Below, in pieces: positions 1 to 12,183 of a DNA stretch of 64,000 nucleotides. How positions within the stretch are numbered: position 1 is the first letter of the stretch; each line of letters starts with the position of its first letter. A program made the position numbers and the translations under genes. This stretch comes from Triglochin maritima (Eukaryota; Streptophyta; Magnoliopsida; Alismatales; Juncaginaceae). The stretch lies in NCBI GenBank assembly GCA_963682175.1, contig OY821779.1:3670501-3734500 (forward strand). Direction: 5' to 3'. The notes beneath the pieces were generated by a model. It worked only from the letters and a program-made list of their open reading frames with translations, did not search any database and had not been told where the DNA came from.

Positions 1-3000
1 AAAATGGTGTCATCCGCAATCTGGAGATAAAAAAATCAGGTTAGTATTGGGGCCAAGATCTATAACACTTGTGAGTATGTTAGCATAACCTAGACGTCTC
101 AACATATTTGCTATGAAATTTGGTATCACAATAAATAGCAACGATGTTAGGAGACTGCCTTGTCTTAAATCCGTTAGAAGCAATCCCTCGGAGATAGGAT
201 TGTAAATGAGTAGGATTTTACCCGTAACTTGTTCCGTTCCACCCCGTCAAATGCGGGTAACAGACAAAAAAATGTTATCCGTCAACCAGTTAACCCTTCA
301 CCCGCATAACCCGCCTAATAAGCAGGGCGGGTTGCGACTGTCTTGCAATCCGTCCCGCATAACCCGCAACCCGCCTAATCAAATATATTATTAATTTTTT
401 ATATATCAAAATCATTTTAATATTTCAATTTTTCCCATAACCATTAACTCATTGTACAAAATCATTATTCAACACTCACCAAATGTCTAATTTTTCACTC
501 ACCACACATCCAATTTTTCAAAAAATACAATGAGTGATTACTATTTCTCAACTTTTAATATTCTTTTAAAGTACTTAAATTTTTCACATCAATTATCATT
601 TTATCTTTCACATTTCATTTAATACCCATTATGTCCCGTCAAAAAAAAATCGGGACATCTGCAAAAAATGTCTCCCCATGTGTGTGTGGGAGGGGTGTTG
701 GCCCGGAGTTTTTTTTTTAAATTTTGAATTTATACGGTGTGTTACGTTGTAAGATTTCAGTGGTGACAGAGTTAAAAAACACAAACGTAAATAAATAAGT
801 AAACAAATCAATATCCGGAGTACAATAATAATGTGTTGAAACAAAAAACATCTGCAAAACGTCACATGGGTTGTCGCCCCCTGTCACCCCTACAGTTCTA
901 TTCCGGTTTTATTTTTCATGGTTATTTTTTTTGTTTTAGTATGAAAAGAGTATTTTATTGGGAGCAGAAATAAGTAAAAAAAAAGATAATGACAAAATGT
1001 TAATTGACACAGACAATTTAAGTAATTTACTAACAACGTTTAGCAGCCAAGTTTTTTAACCGTGTACTTCTTAAACCGACGTGTAAAGCATCTTATGGAG
1101 TTTCAGTTGTCGTTTTTTGCTTTCTTTTCAGACTAACATGACATAGAGAAGTTATTTCGTGATTTTCTTTAAAGTAAGCAGTTAAAGGTACATGACTGTC
1201 ATTTTCGAAGGCGATGGCGAATCGAAAAAATGCTACCTTACAAGTTCTGAATGGTAAGTCTACAGTGTAATCTTCCATCTTTTACTTCACTACAGATTCA
1301 TGACTTCAATTGCAATCAAGCTGTTCAATAGGTCCATACTTATCTCCTAATTGTGCAAGCGACTTTGAGACATTTCGATGCGAAAAAACAGAATTGGCGG
1401 AAGCGTGAAAGAAGGCCATAAGTGCATCACTTTATTTCCAAGAAAGTGGTGTAATTATTTATTTATTTATTTGAAAAGTTAAAGTGGTATGATAATGGTT
1501 AAACAGAAGGTGTTGAGCAATATTTAGAATCATTAGAAAGCTATGAAGCAGTAATACATGAGACAGTTCAGTTGAAACGTAGAAAGCTACTACTCATTGC
1601 ATGTCCTAAACTGTCTTTAATTAGTACTGTTTAAGTTACAACCATTCATTTGCTTTGGTTATTTATGATGATTGTATGTTGATGTTTTAATGCACAATAG
1701 TAAAGTCAGATTCTGCAAAAGAAGCTGGAATATTATAATTATAGCAATATATTGCAAGAAACAAGATACCTCAAATTCGACATGGCTTATTAGGCCGTGT
1801 CGATGGTAAGCAATTTCTTAACGGATAGGTCTCAATGACAAGTCTTTATGGATTTATTTTCTTGAGTTATGGGAGATTATGTTCCAAAAATCTTCTGAAC
1901 GTGTGATCAAGGTTATTCTTCACGTGTACGAGTAGGCTGGAGTATATGCGTATCGTCTTGCTCTAGTACCATGTAAACCCATGGTTGCATGACTAAATAA
2001 AAAGTTTATAAAAAGCTGTCAATTATTTCCTCACCCTTAAAGTACATTCGTCAACTAACGGTCATTTTCTTTTGAAAGCTGACTTTTGTTAAGATGTGCA
2101 TATTCCTTTCCTTGCAAGCGATTAAAGACGAGATTCCACCCAAAATTCTTCCATTCGATAAGTTAATTGAAGTTAAAATCATAAGGCCGTCGGAAAGTTT
2201 TAGCACTTCACCTGCCATCTTTGTCGTTTCATGTTTCGAAAGGACATTGTTTTGGGATGCTCCAACTGAATCTACCACAAGGTCGATTTACATGGAAAGG
2301 TAAAATCAATCTCAAATTGGTTGAAAAAAATCAGAGTCAAAATTTCTTAACATCTAAGGCTAGTTATTAGCTAGAAATTAATTTCGAAATCCACGAGGTA
2401 TAAGTTTGACACTTTTTATGCGAACATGATCGATTATTTGACATGATTAACGCTGTGGTATCGTGATTCCAAACGTTCATGATTAGATTAGGGTTTGCTA
2501 CGTGAGTCAAGTTAGTTACTTATTGTAGTTATAAAAATATATTATACAGCCCATACGATTCTCATAGGCCATATATGTTAACAATTACACTAACATGCGT
2601 TTATAACAGCATCATGTGGAAATTCTATGTGAATCTTTCATATGTGAACGTAAAGATTATAATCATGTTGTGTTTTTGGTTTAAATAATTATATTATGGT
2701 GGACAAATTAAGAATCTTATACATGGTTGATGTGCATGCTTTACCTTGACATGTGATGGACCAACTAAATCTCCTTTCATTAGTGGGAAAAACATCCACT
2801 TGTTGCACATCCGGATTAAAACTTGTTTATAACTAAATTATACCCCCATAAAGGTGTTATTTTCCACCAAATTTAGAATGATTTGTGAAGCAATTCAAGT
2901 GATTCTTGGCAGTTAAGTATGACCTAGCTTCTTCCTGATCAGCTATACCTAATGCCAGTAACCAATTTGGAAACATGCTTCTAACTTGTTCTTGTTTCGG

Positions 3001-6000
3001 AAAGATGTGAACTTTCGACAAGGATGATCGGTTGGTTGTAGAAACCAAACATGATTAATTCACGTGTGAATCAACTCTTATGTTTGACAACTCTAGTTGT
3101 GATTATATATCTTGTTCAAAAGTGGAGGCAGCTATCGTCACCACATTGATAATTACGTATCACAAAAGGTGTAATTATATATAATTAACTCATACAAGAG
3201 GTCGTATAACCATTGGAAGTATACTCTACTGTTTCTGAAAAGTAAATACACGATTGAATCCAAATATCCTAAAATTATTTTCAAATTTCAGCCTCCATAA
3301 TAAATGTTCTGATTTATACGAGTTTAATTTGACAAGGGCATTTCTGGGAGAAAACGTAAACTTACTTTACAAAAACAATAAAAATGGTCTAAATTTGTCT
3401 AAAATAGTAAAATATGGGTTTTCTTCCTATATGAATTTATCTCCCCCCCCCCCCCCCCCCCCCCTCTTTTTAACTATAATTTCTTTTTTGGTAATAGGAA
3501 TAAAAATGCAATCTTAGTGTTTTGCCAAAATATTGTGCATTTCGTCTCAAGTCTCAACCGTGCAAACATTTAGATCTCGTAATGAATTAAGGTAATCCAA
3601 CGGTATACACCAACCAACCCTTCGTTAGCTCAGATGTTGTTGACTATTCTTATTTCTGATGAGATGACTGGAGACTTATGCTGCTTATGTAAGAAATTTT
3701 GATCCAAAAATTAGTTCCTTTGTTAGGTTTGGTAGGTATACTGTTGAGAAGAGCTTCAGCAAGAAGCGTTCTATTTTTTTTGGAATTAATTATATCATTA
3801 TTTGTTCATAAATAATATTTATCTTACTTTTTTGGAATTAATTATATTTTTTCCTAGTGTGATCTTCAGTAATTGTAGAGCCCAAGAAAACGTATCTGCG
3901 GTTTGAAATAGTTAAGACTTGCAAAGTGGACGAATGACTCATTTAGGAAGCATATAGGTAAAAGGCTCCATCAAATTAACATGTTAAGTATTAATCTTCC
4001 AACAACAATATTTCTGTTTTCTGCCAAACCGTTCCAATCTATGTAGGTTGGAACTTAAATGCCATGTTGGTAAAAAAAAAGTTGATTAACATCACTTTGT
4101 TAGGATACAATTATATGGTAAAAGGAGAATAGTTGTGAGGCCAATGTTTTGAAATCGTCTTACTTTAACTAACTTAAAGAAGTCATCTATATGATTACAA
4201 GGTGTATAGGAGTTTCATTGTCCTTTTCTTGGTGGTTTTAGGATATGAACAAAAAAAATGGTTCTTTTCTTAATTGTTGTTAACTTCCACAAGGAGCAGG
4301 ATATTATTTATCATGATGATTGTTTTGTTTTTCCAGATCTGGAAAGGGAACTTCTTAAGATTATAATTATATTTAAAATAGTCTTGATGAATATAAGTAG
4401 GACATAAGCATATAGATGATTATAATTACTTTGACATAAGCATCTTAATATATTTTGACGGCTTACAAGTTTAGGTGTGGTTGTATCACAAAATGAAGAA
4501 CTCACGTAAGTTGTAAAGCATGACTAACAAATGAAATGCTCGTTGTCACAAGTAATTAAATATAATCCGTAAGCTTTTATCATAATTATCTACTCTAATC
4601 TACCTATGTTAAGTATGTGACCCAGTACCATTATCTGGTTTTATCCTTCGTCTTGCATGTTCCAAGACTATATACGTAGAAATCTACCAAGAATAATCCT
4701 TAAATACAAACGTTAACATAATTTATTTTTCAGCAAGTGTGAACATGTGCTTACACGTAAATCAACTCTAATGAATATATCAATATTTTTTCCGCCATTG
4801 AGGAATTTTTTACCTAGCTCTACTCATACATTAGTTTTCCGCGCACCATCATAATGAAAATATCAATTATTTGATGTGTACGTGCACGCTTTTCTTTCTG
4901 AAGTGAGAATTTTTGTTTAAAAAAAATCAATACTTCGACTTTTGGGATGTACATAAATATATCTTTCTTGTATTTCTTCATTTACATGTATATTTATATT
5001 TACACGGAAAAGATCATTTAATTGTTGGATGCCTTTTATATCTTGCAAACATTCTATGATTCTCATCTAACCATGCACATACCTAACATTTCCTTACGTG
5101 TGTTGAAACTTTATTTTTTGGCATCGATAACAAGAAATTTAGGTAGCTTAATATCTTCACCTTAGTGTCATAGACAAACTGTCTTCTCTCTGCTAAGCTT
5201 TAAGACTTTATTCTAATTTTAGTTGAATATTCTGGGCGAGTCATATTAAGTTTATATCTACTCTGTAGTCTAGCTTGCCTAAGGTTATGGATCGATCACT
5301 AATTTTAGCTGGTAAATTAATTAAGTTAAAAAAGTTGGTTTCCACATTAGTCTCCCTTTTCAATTGTTAGAATTAGTATATACTTAACTACTGTCCAAAT
5401 TATGTATAAACTCTAAATAATCACATTAAGTTGGTTCACCAACATTATCCATTACAGGAAAACTGATGACAAGTCAACAATGACTACTTCAAATCAATTA
5501 TAGACATGATAGTTCAATAAGTTATCGCATTAACCACAATTAATAAATTATTAGACTTTTATCGTCTACGAATAGACGTCTAGAATTATATACGTAAGTA
5601 CACGTGCAGATGGTTTCTCCAAACAAAGTTAATTATATAGCTTATAGGGATAATGGACATAAATAATGCAAAACATCTCCAACGATCATATATAATTACT
5701 ACGAGGATATGTCTTTTGAACATTTTCAATTTTGTAAATTTTGTTTAAAATCCGTCATCCTTTCGTAGTCTAATTATGACCTTGAAGTGAATTGAGAGTA
5801 ATTGAAGTCCATTTTAGAAAAGTTATATTTATTTTGGGTAGGAATTAGCATATTTTGCCGTATTGGAAAGTAGCTATATACTGTACAAAATTAATCATAA
5901 TGTATTGATATCGACGTACAAATTTTAATTTCATTACACATAAACTCAATCTCCAATGATGTATGCATTTGGAATCCAAGGAGGAGAAATTAAATTTTTA

Positions 6001-6258
6001 AAAAGGTGGGATCAAAGTAGATGTTGTAGGTTAGAAACGTCGAGAGATGTTGAAAGAAGAACAGAATTCATCCCACCAAAGCAACCCTCTTTCTTTCTCT
6101 CACATCCCACTATTTTCCCCCTTAAAAAACCTTTTGATAGTCTTGACGTACCATCAATTTCTGGTACAACTCTTTCCCAACCCCTCCCATCTCTCTCCTC
6201 TAACGAAATACACCAACAAGAGAAAACCACCTCACATCCATGAAAGGTAGATCATCCA
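1..6258. other. gene-poor AT-rich spacer
   Basis: I see no supportable gene in this stretch. The open frames on both strands are short, lack recognisable domains and overlap each other. It holds a GC-richer patch at about 205-380, rich in repeated cccgc/cgggt words like those inside the hAT-type element at 19262-19861. There is an ATTT short repeat near 1459 and a long C run at 3443-3464. The last few hundred bases should include the promoter of the MYB gene that follows. Confidence 0.6.
3443..3464. repeat. homopolymer C run, 22 bp
   Basis: An uninterrupted run of 22 cytosines between a T-rich left flank and a CT/T-rich right flank. It lies in AT-rich spacer with no gene nearby. Length in the assembly may be inexact because such runs slip during replication and sequencing. 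Confidence 0.95.
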
Positions 6259-6280
6259 TCTCTCTCTCTCTCTCTCTCTC
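6259..6280 (+). repeat. (TC)11 microsatellite upstream of MYB
   Basis: Eleven TC dinucleotides end about 10 bases before a TATA box. Pyrimidine-rich tracts at this position are common in plant core promoters and 5' leaders. They are also potential binding sites for GAGA-binding BASIC PENTACYSTEINE factors, one of which is encoded at 21984-22811. That link is only an inference. Confidence 0.9.
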
Positions 6281-6288
6281 TAGCTAGA

Positions 6289-6296
6289 TATATAAA
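6289..6296 (+). promoter_or_regulatory. TATA box of the R2R3-MYB gene
   Basis: TATATAAA lies about 150 bases before the MYB start codon and just after the TC tract. The implied transcription start near 6320-6330 gives a leader of roughly 115 bases that contains CAA repeats typical of plant 5'UTRs. Confidence 0.55.
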
Positions 6297-6440
6297 TTTA
6301 TGTGTTAATCTTCCTCCACTCCTTGTGAGTTTCTCCAACAACAACAACAAACCAGAGCAAATTAAGCTCTTTTTGTTAGCTTAGTGTTGGTTTAGTTGTA
6401 AAGATCAATTTGTTACGTCTAGCTTGTTGGTGTGTATCAG

Positions 6441-7679
6441 ATGTGCACCAGAGGGCACTGGAGACCATCAGAAGATGAGAAGCTCAAGGAGTTGGTGGAG
6501 AGATTTGGCCCTCATAATTGGAATAGCATAGCTCAAAAGCTTCAAGGAAGATCAGGTACGTGCAAGATACAATTAATGTTTCTTTCTGTCAAGAAACCCT
6601 AATTTATACCTTTTTCACTAACTTTTGTCTATAATCACTGCATTAATTTAGCTATGCTTATTCATCCCCCAAAAGGAGTTCCTTGAGTAATTAACCACCT
6701 TGGATTAATAGTTGACAGCACGGTTCATAGTCTCATAGATTGTACAAAATATAAATTCACACTTTCTACTTACCAAATGTACAAACTCTCTTAGAACTGA
6801 GTAGTGCTTTGTATATCCATATTCCTTTTTAAGGAAGAAAAATGATAGAATTAATTTTAGTGAGTTTGTATGCATGTTCAAGTATATTAGGGTCAAATAA
6901 AGACTTTAACTTGCTATTTGATGTTTCTAAATTTGGATTAGATTAAGCAGGAAAAAGTTGTAGGTTGAGATGGTTCAACCAATTAGACTCAAGAATCAAC
7001 CGTAATCCTTTCACTGAGGAGGAGGAAGAGCGTCTCATCGCTTCACACAAAGAACATGGCAATAGATGGGCTACGATTGCTCGTCTTTTCCCTGGCCGAA
7101 CCGACAACGCAGTGAAGAATCATTGGCATGTGATCAAGGCTAGGAAGTGTAGGGAAAGTTCAAGATTACATGGAAAGAAGGTGGATAATAGCAACACGGG
7201 GTGCAGCTATAGAAGACCAAACTCGATCGATGCAGCTTTATCGATGTTGGAACATTGCTATCGGAGAAGTTCGATGGTGGAAATTGCGGGTTTGCATAAT
7301 CATCTTCATACATCAAGTGATTTCCACCCTACAAATGGCTCCTTCAATCTAATTACTAAAGGTGTTTACAAAAGAAATTTGAAATTTGAGTTTCTTCTTC
7401 TTCTTAGATTAGATTACTCGATGAACTAATTAAAAAGAAGATCATGGTATTTCATCGGTAGCTAGGTTATATTAATTTTATGAATTTACGTTTGCAGATA
7501 GAGATGATTCGATCGAGTTTCATGATTTTCTTCAAGTAAATGCCGGCTCTAGTAGAGTAGACATGAAGAACGAAAGCTCGATAATAACCGAGGAGGTTGA
7601 CCAAGAAGTAGATCATATCAAGGATCAAAGTTTGAAGGAAGGAGTTCCCTTCATAGACTTCTTCTCCACTGGGAGATGA
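6441..7679 (+). CDS. R2R3-MYB transcription factor, subgroup 21 type
   Basis: Nuclear DNA-binding regulator with two MYB repeats. Exons are 6441-6555, 6951-7361 and 7498-7679, giving 235 residues; all joins keep frame and have GT...AG borders. Repeat R2 covers about residues 4-53, with Trp at 7, 27 and 46. R3 covers about 56-105, with Phe at 59 and Trp at 78 and 97. The start CTRGHW, the junction [12 protein letters not shown] and the segment [13 protein letters not shown] are hallmarks of the clade holding Arabidopsis MYB52/54/56, MYB105 and MYB117. That clade acts in organ boundaries, cell walls and seed-coat mucilage. The first intron splits R2 at the usual site. One oddity is QLDSRI where relatives normally have Pro. 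The C-terminal part is short, ends near FIDFF and has no other domain. The exact paralogue cannot be named. Neighbours are unrelated genes. Confidence 0.95.
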
Positions 7680-9499
7680 AGTATATATCTATAGAACCCC
7701 TAAACTGGAGTTATTTGGTTAATCACTCGACCAGCTTTTGAGCAACACTAGTTTGTGACTTTGTTGTGGTTGAGGAAGTTTTATTGTGATATGTCATCGC
7801 ATATGCATATGCATAACCCCTAACTTCTATATTCGGATGTACGTAGTAAGTGTAAATGGCACAACTTAATCACATATATCGTGAAAGTAGTATACATACT
7901 CGGGATTGTCAAGTTTTTCATGTGCATGATCAATTTCTGTGATTCTTGTACATGGTTTCTTAAGATTTTATGCATATCAATGCATTTAAGGAACTATTTT
8001 TTTCTTGGAACAAAGTAGCTAAATTGTAAACATAAGCCAAGTATAAGGATGCATCTACTAGTATTTCAATTTTTTTCCGAACCATAGTTACTTCTATTGG
8101 TTAATCGCAGTATATATGCAAGGTGTAAATCAGACAAGCATCAGGTAGAGTAATAGGTGTATATGTACTACTTCAGCATTTATTGGCTCATGGAATTTAT
8201 TAGTTTCCTCCTTGTCCTTGGCTATACAAATATGTCCAGCCCTTTAGCGTACTAATTCGTTTAATTTTTTTGAACCTAAAATTCATGCTTTAGTCGACAT
8301 CTTTTAAATCAAACGAAATATACGATATTGAATTTGATGACTCCCCGGCAGATGGTCATTATTTAAACAGAACCACGAACGACCCATACGAGATGGGGGA
8401 AAATCATATACATTAGTACGTTACACAACAGCTAGCGCAGGTCCGGTATATCATTATTTTGTTTCGTAAACTGAACAAATGGGCAAGCTAACTAATGTGA
8501 ATTAACAGAAAATGCCATTTACAATGCCTAGTTTTCCAAAATAGCTATAGTCATTTGCCCAAGATGTACCACGTCCTTCTCTATCAAACCCCAAAATCTG
8601 TCTTTGTGATTCACAAGAAACCGTGAGTGAGATATCCCGCTTAATGTTTCATCCTTTCCGCCTTTTCTTTAGCTTTAAACTCTATTATTATCATTATATG
8701 ATATATATTAGAAACGACTACTCGACCAGATACGGTGGGTCTGGACTCTGGACACTTGGCATCGCCTCGTTCGATTTCAACGTCATTATTAATTAATTGT
8801 AAAACATCATAAACAAATGCTTGTTTTACTGTCACGATTTATTGTAACATAAGTAAGAAAACCGTGGAGCAAATTTCCAGTATACAACATTAGCTGTTTA
8901 GGATAAAAACAATCATACTATGCAATTAGAAGAAGTTTGAATAGATGGTGATGTTGGAAGAAAAAAACCCTGAGAATATTCTTATACATTCAAAAGATAT
9001 GAATGCAATTATGCAAATAGTCCTGATCTTACTTTTTTTGAACGGCATGCATGACTGCATGAGCAGAACAAAAAACGTGAACATGAAGCCCATCATTCAC
9101 TTCCGAAACGATGCATGCTTAAAAGAAATCAAGAAAGGAAAAAAAGATGTCATGAGTTCTTTTCTTAACATAATTATTCGTCGTTTATTTCATCAATCTT
9201 AAATATGCTACTGAACTCGGGAGATAATAAAGTTGACTATTTCGTAGAGTTGAGAACACATTTCATTCGGAAAACAATAGGCAAGACTAGTACGTACGTG
9301 TACTGTGTCAAAGAACTGATTCTCAAAGAGAGACGTCTTATTTATTTCTTCCACGCAGTAACAAAACTACAAGGAACAAACGCAAAGCAAACACGCATGC
9401 TCACATCCAAACCGTCATCAGCAGAACACCCAAAACAAAACGACAAATCAAACAGTAACAAACAACTAACCAAACTAAGGGAACGTATACGCAATCCAG
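7680..9499. other. intergenic spacer between MYB and FLA genes
   Basis: AT-rich sequence with no supportable gene. The first few hundred bases are probably the MYB 3'UTR and terminator. The last part should hold the 3'UTR of the minus-strand fasciclin gene. Short open frames near 8640 and 8945 have no recognisable features. Confidence 0.6.
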
Positions 9500-10753
9500 T
9501 CACAGACCATCGTCGCCAAGATCAACGGGGGAGGCCCCAGGAGCAGCGGAGGGCCCACCATAGCACCCAGCGGGACCCAGCGAAGGATCAGCACACGCCT
9601 GGTCCCTCACGTCCCCCATCCCCCTCGGTCCGAAGATCCCATCGTCGGCCATCGCTCCCGCTGACAGAGCCAGATCAGACGGGTGGAGGTGCGGGAACGG
9701 GAGGAAGATCCCATGGACGGCGATCTTGACGTTGTACACCACGTCAGCCTTCTTGATCGGCACGTAGTTGATCCTGAACCCCAACCCCATTGGATCCGAC
9801 CCTCCGGTGTGCGTGATCACCAGATCCTGCCCTCGCACCAGCGTCGGAAGCATCGTCCCGGCCGGCATCTTGAGGAGGTCGGCGTGCATCAGGAGACGGT
9901 TGGGTACCACGTGGAATCTGACGCTGGTGACGTAGGAATGCCCGCCGCCGAAGATCGCGCCGTCGTCGAGGGCGAAGATCGTCATGTTGTGGAGTCCGGC
10001 GAGCTCGGCGTACTTGACGCGCATGGCGAGAGCGAGGATGCTGTACCCGTCCTCTCTGAGCCGGACGATAGCATCACGGAGCATGAGCCGGACGAGCGCC
10101 GTCCCGGTTCCGTCTGCGAATCGTGGCCCCACCGGAACCGGAACGGAGGAGTCGGGGGAATCGCCGTGAGTGCAGGAGTTGGGGGAGAGAGGCGTCACGA
10201 AGCCCTGGAGGCCGTGGATAACGATCCTCCCATCGTTGAAGAGATCCGGACGCGTGATCTCAATCCCGTCGACGAAGATCTTGAGATCGGACGGCGAACC
10301 GGAGTTATTGCTAGAGACTGCGTTGGAGGTGATGGTGAGGCACCTCCCAGGGGAGGAGGTCTCGAGCTTGGTGGAGAAGGCGAGCTTGGAGAGGTAGAGA
10401 TGCGTGAAGAGACCGGGAACGAGGTGCTCCTTGAGGAGGAGGGAAGGTGAGCAGGAGAAGCAGGAGCGGATGGAGTCGTCGGAGGGGGCGAAGATGGTGA
10501 CCGGGCCGGACCAGGCTGCGAGGAAGGGGGAGGAGAGAGCGGGGACGGCCATCGCCAGCTCCTGGAAGCCGAGGTTGGCGAGGATGGGTGCGAGGATGGT
10601 CATCTGCTGGGTTTGGGGGGTTTCTTGGCCGTAGACGAAGGGTTGGGAGGTGGGGGAAGCGGTGGTGGTGGAGAGGGGTTGTTGCTGCGGCGGAAGAGTT
10701 TCCGCAGCGGTGGAGAGGAGGGAGAGGAGGAGGAAGAAGACGAGAGGCGCCAT
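9500..10753 (-). CDS. FLA: fasciclin-like arabinogalactan protein, FLA19/20/21 type
   Basis: Secreted cell-wall or extracellular-matrix protein of 417 residues in one exon. Residues 1-18 form a hydrophobic signal peptide. A Pro/Ser/Thr-rich stretch (about 20-48) could carry arabinogalactan glycans. Two fasciclin (FAS1) domains follow, at about 49-190 (H1-like VTIFAPSDDS at 85-94) and about 215-355 (MTIFALDDGAI at 257-267). The C-terminal 60 residues are Gly/Pro/Ala-rich with two Cys (387, 397). No hydrophobic tail follows, so a GPI anchor looks absent, as I recall for the divergent FLA19-21 group. FAS1 proteins mediate adhesion and wall organisation. The coding sequence is strikingly GC-rich, so long antisense open frames occur and should be ignored. 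It reads away from the MYB gene's strand, and a clear TATA box lies 58 bases upstream. Confidence 0.92.
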   Translation of the reverse strand: MAPLVFFLLLSLLSTAAETLPPQQQPLSTTTASPTSQPFVYGQETPQTQQMTILAPILANLGFQELAMAVPALSSPFLAAWSGPVTIFAPSDDSIRSCFSCSPSLLLKEHLVPGLFTHLYLSKLAFSTKLETSSPGRCLTITSNAVSSNNSGSPSDLKIFVDGIEITRPDLFNDGRIVIHGLQGFVTPLSPNSCTHGDSPDSSVPVPVGPRFADGTGTALVRLMLRDAIVRLREDGYSILALAMRVKYAELAGLHNMTIFALDDGAIFGGGHSYVTSVRFHVVPNRLLMHADLLKMPAGTMLPTLVRGQDLVITHTGGSDPMGLGFRINYVPIKKADVVYNVKIAVHGIFLPFPHLHPSDLALSAGAMADDGIFGPRGMGDVRDQACADPSLGPAGCYGGPSAAPGASPVDLGDDGL

Positions 10754-10810
10754 TGGTGGAAGTGGAATTGGACGTGAAGGGTGGACTGTGGGAGTGGAGT
10801 GAGGGGGTGG

Positions 10811-10818
10811 TATTTATA
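10811..10818 (-). promoter_or_regulatory. TATA box of the fasciclin-like gene
   Basis: On the minus strand this reads TATAAATA, 58 bases before the ATG at 10753. That spacing leaves a leader of about 25-30 bases, short but plausible. The flanking sequence is GC-rich, so the box stands out. Confidence 0.7.
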
Positions 10819-11244
10819 GAGCTGGCGTTGGTGGTTGCGGCCGTTAACGAGGGGAATATTTTGGCCGTGCAGTTTGTTACGCTGGATATGGATTTGGGGT
10901 CAGATTTAGACGTTATTACGGATATGCCACTGAAGCGCGGTTTTTAATTTTTTTGATTTCTCGTTCGTTCGTAAGTATGATTGGATCGGATATTTAATTA
11001 AGATGAACGAATTAGAATATTTTGAAAGTATAAATTAAGGATGTTGATGTTGTAATTTGCATATTTATTATTTCTGAATTCGTGGTGTAATTGGAAGTTT
11101 TATTTGTCCAGAGTAGACCAATACAATCAATTCAATTGACGGTGATCGAAAGACAAATTCCAGTATTTATAAATATTAAAAAGCGGGCGCCACTCGAGAA
11201 ACTTCTGCGCACCTTGTTAGAGCACGGTAGTGGCTGTCGAACAG
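10819..11244. other. FLA promoter region and spacer up to solo LTR
   Basis: No gene. Contains the upstream region of the minus-strand fasciclin gene and AT-rich sequence up to the LTR target site. Confidence 0.5.
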
Positions 11245-11249
11245 GATAT

Positions 11250-12178
11250 TGTTGAATATTGATTTACATTTGTTAAGCAATCATAACATTGTAATAGACT
11301 TAAACGATCGACCAGATGAGATTCAGTCGATCGTTAAAAAACTCCAACCACTCTGGAATGGCTGGGTTCAGTTGACCGGATGAGATTCGGTCAACCGTCC
11401 AAAAACTTTAGGCACTTCGAACTAGTTAGATTCAGTCGACCGATATTGGACATTTGATCGACCGAAAACCACGAGAGAGTCTGTCGAACAAGTAACGGTC
11501 CACCGATGGGTTGTCGGTCGACCGTGGAGATGTTGGAAAATAAGTCAGTTCGTGGAAGTGGTCAACCGGGAGAACAATTTGGTCATCTGAATCGCAATGA
11601 GAAGCGTTCCAGCGGTCAATCGGGAATGATTTGGTCTACTGAATCGCAACGGAAAGCGTTCTTGTTAGTCAAAACGATCGACCGAATGAGCTAGTTCGGT
11701 CGACCGCTGCCCACGATTTCTGCACGATTTTGCTTGTTTCTAGCTCGATTTTTGAGTCTATAAAAGGATTTGTTTGCTCTTGATTTTAAACACAAGATAC
11801 ATAACGTACAAGTGTATTATTTCCTTCATTGTGAGTTGATAGATTAAGGCTAGAGATATATCTAGAGTGATTTGGAGGACATATTGTTTTCATATACTTG
11901 CAATCTTTGTTGCTTATCTTGTTGGAGAAGCGGAAGAAGGAAAGCAAACCCGCAGGAGACCCCCAATGACGTAGGCACATTGTCGAGCCTTGTAAATTGC
12001 GTGTGTCATGGTTGTCAGGCTTGCGTTTGTGATTGCTTGTTTATTTCATTTTATTCGTGTTTCTTGTTGCATTAAGATTGTGAGAGTGTTAAAAGTTAAG
12101 TTCCGCAATCAATATTCATTTTCGTGATGCATTTAATCCGTATTCGTAGTAGTGCATTGTTAGATCTCCCTTCCAACA
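11250..12178 (+). mobile_element. solo LTR, family A copy 1
   Basis: A 929-bp LTR with no internal retrotransposon region on either side. It starts TGTTG and ends CAACA, a perfect 5-bp terminal inversion. It is flanked by an identical 5-bp target duplication, GATAT, at 11245-11249 and 12179-12183. A TATA box (TATAAAAG, 11759-11766) marks the retroviral-style promoter. The upstream U3 half carries paired CGGTCGACCG-type palindromes. Downstream sequence closely matches copies at 16672-17644 and, reversed, about 30784-31647. Solo LTRs arise when the two LTRs of an inserted element recombine. The lineage (Copia or Gypsy) cannot be told without internal sequence. Confidence 0.93.
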
Positions 12179-12183
12179 GATAT

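Noticed and set aside
2051..2303. Overlapping 75- and 69-codon frames on opposite strands
   Set aside because: No family resemblance and no splice partners; could be old transposon debris.
9683..10450. Long plus-strand open frame (255 codons) antisense to the fasciclin gene
   Set aside because: It mirrors the GC-rich codons of the minus-strand gene, has charged low-complexity composition and no domain; the sense frame has signal peptide and FAS1 motifs.
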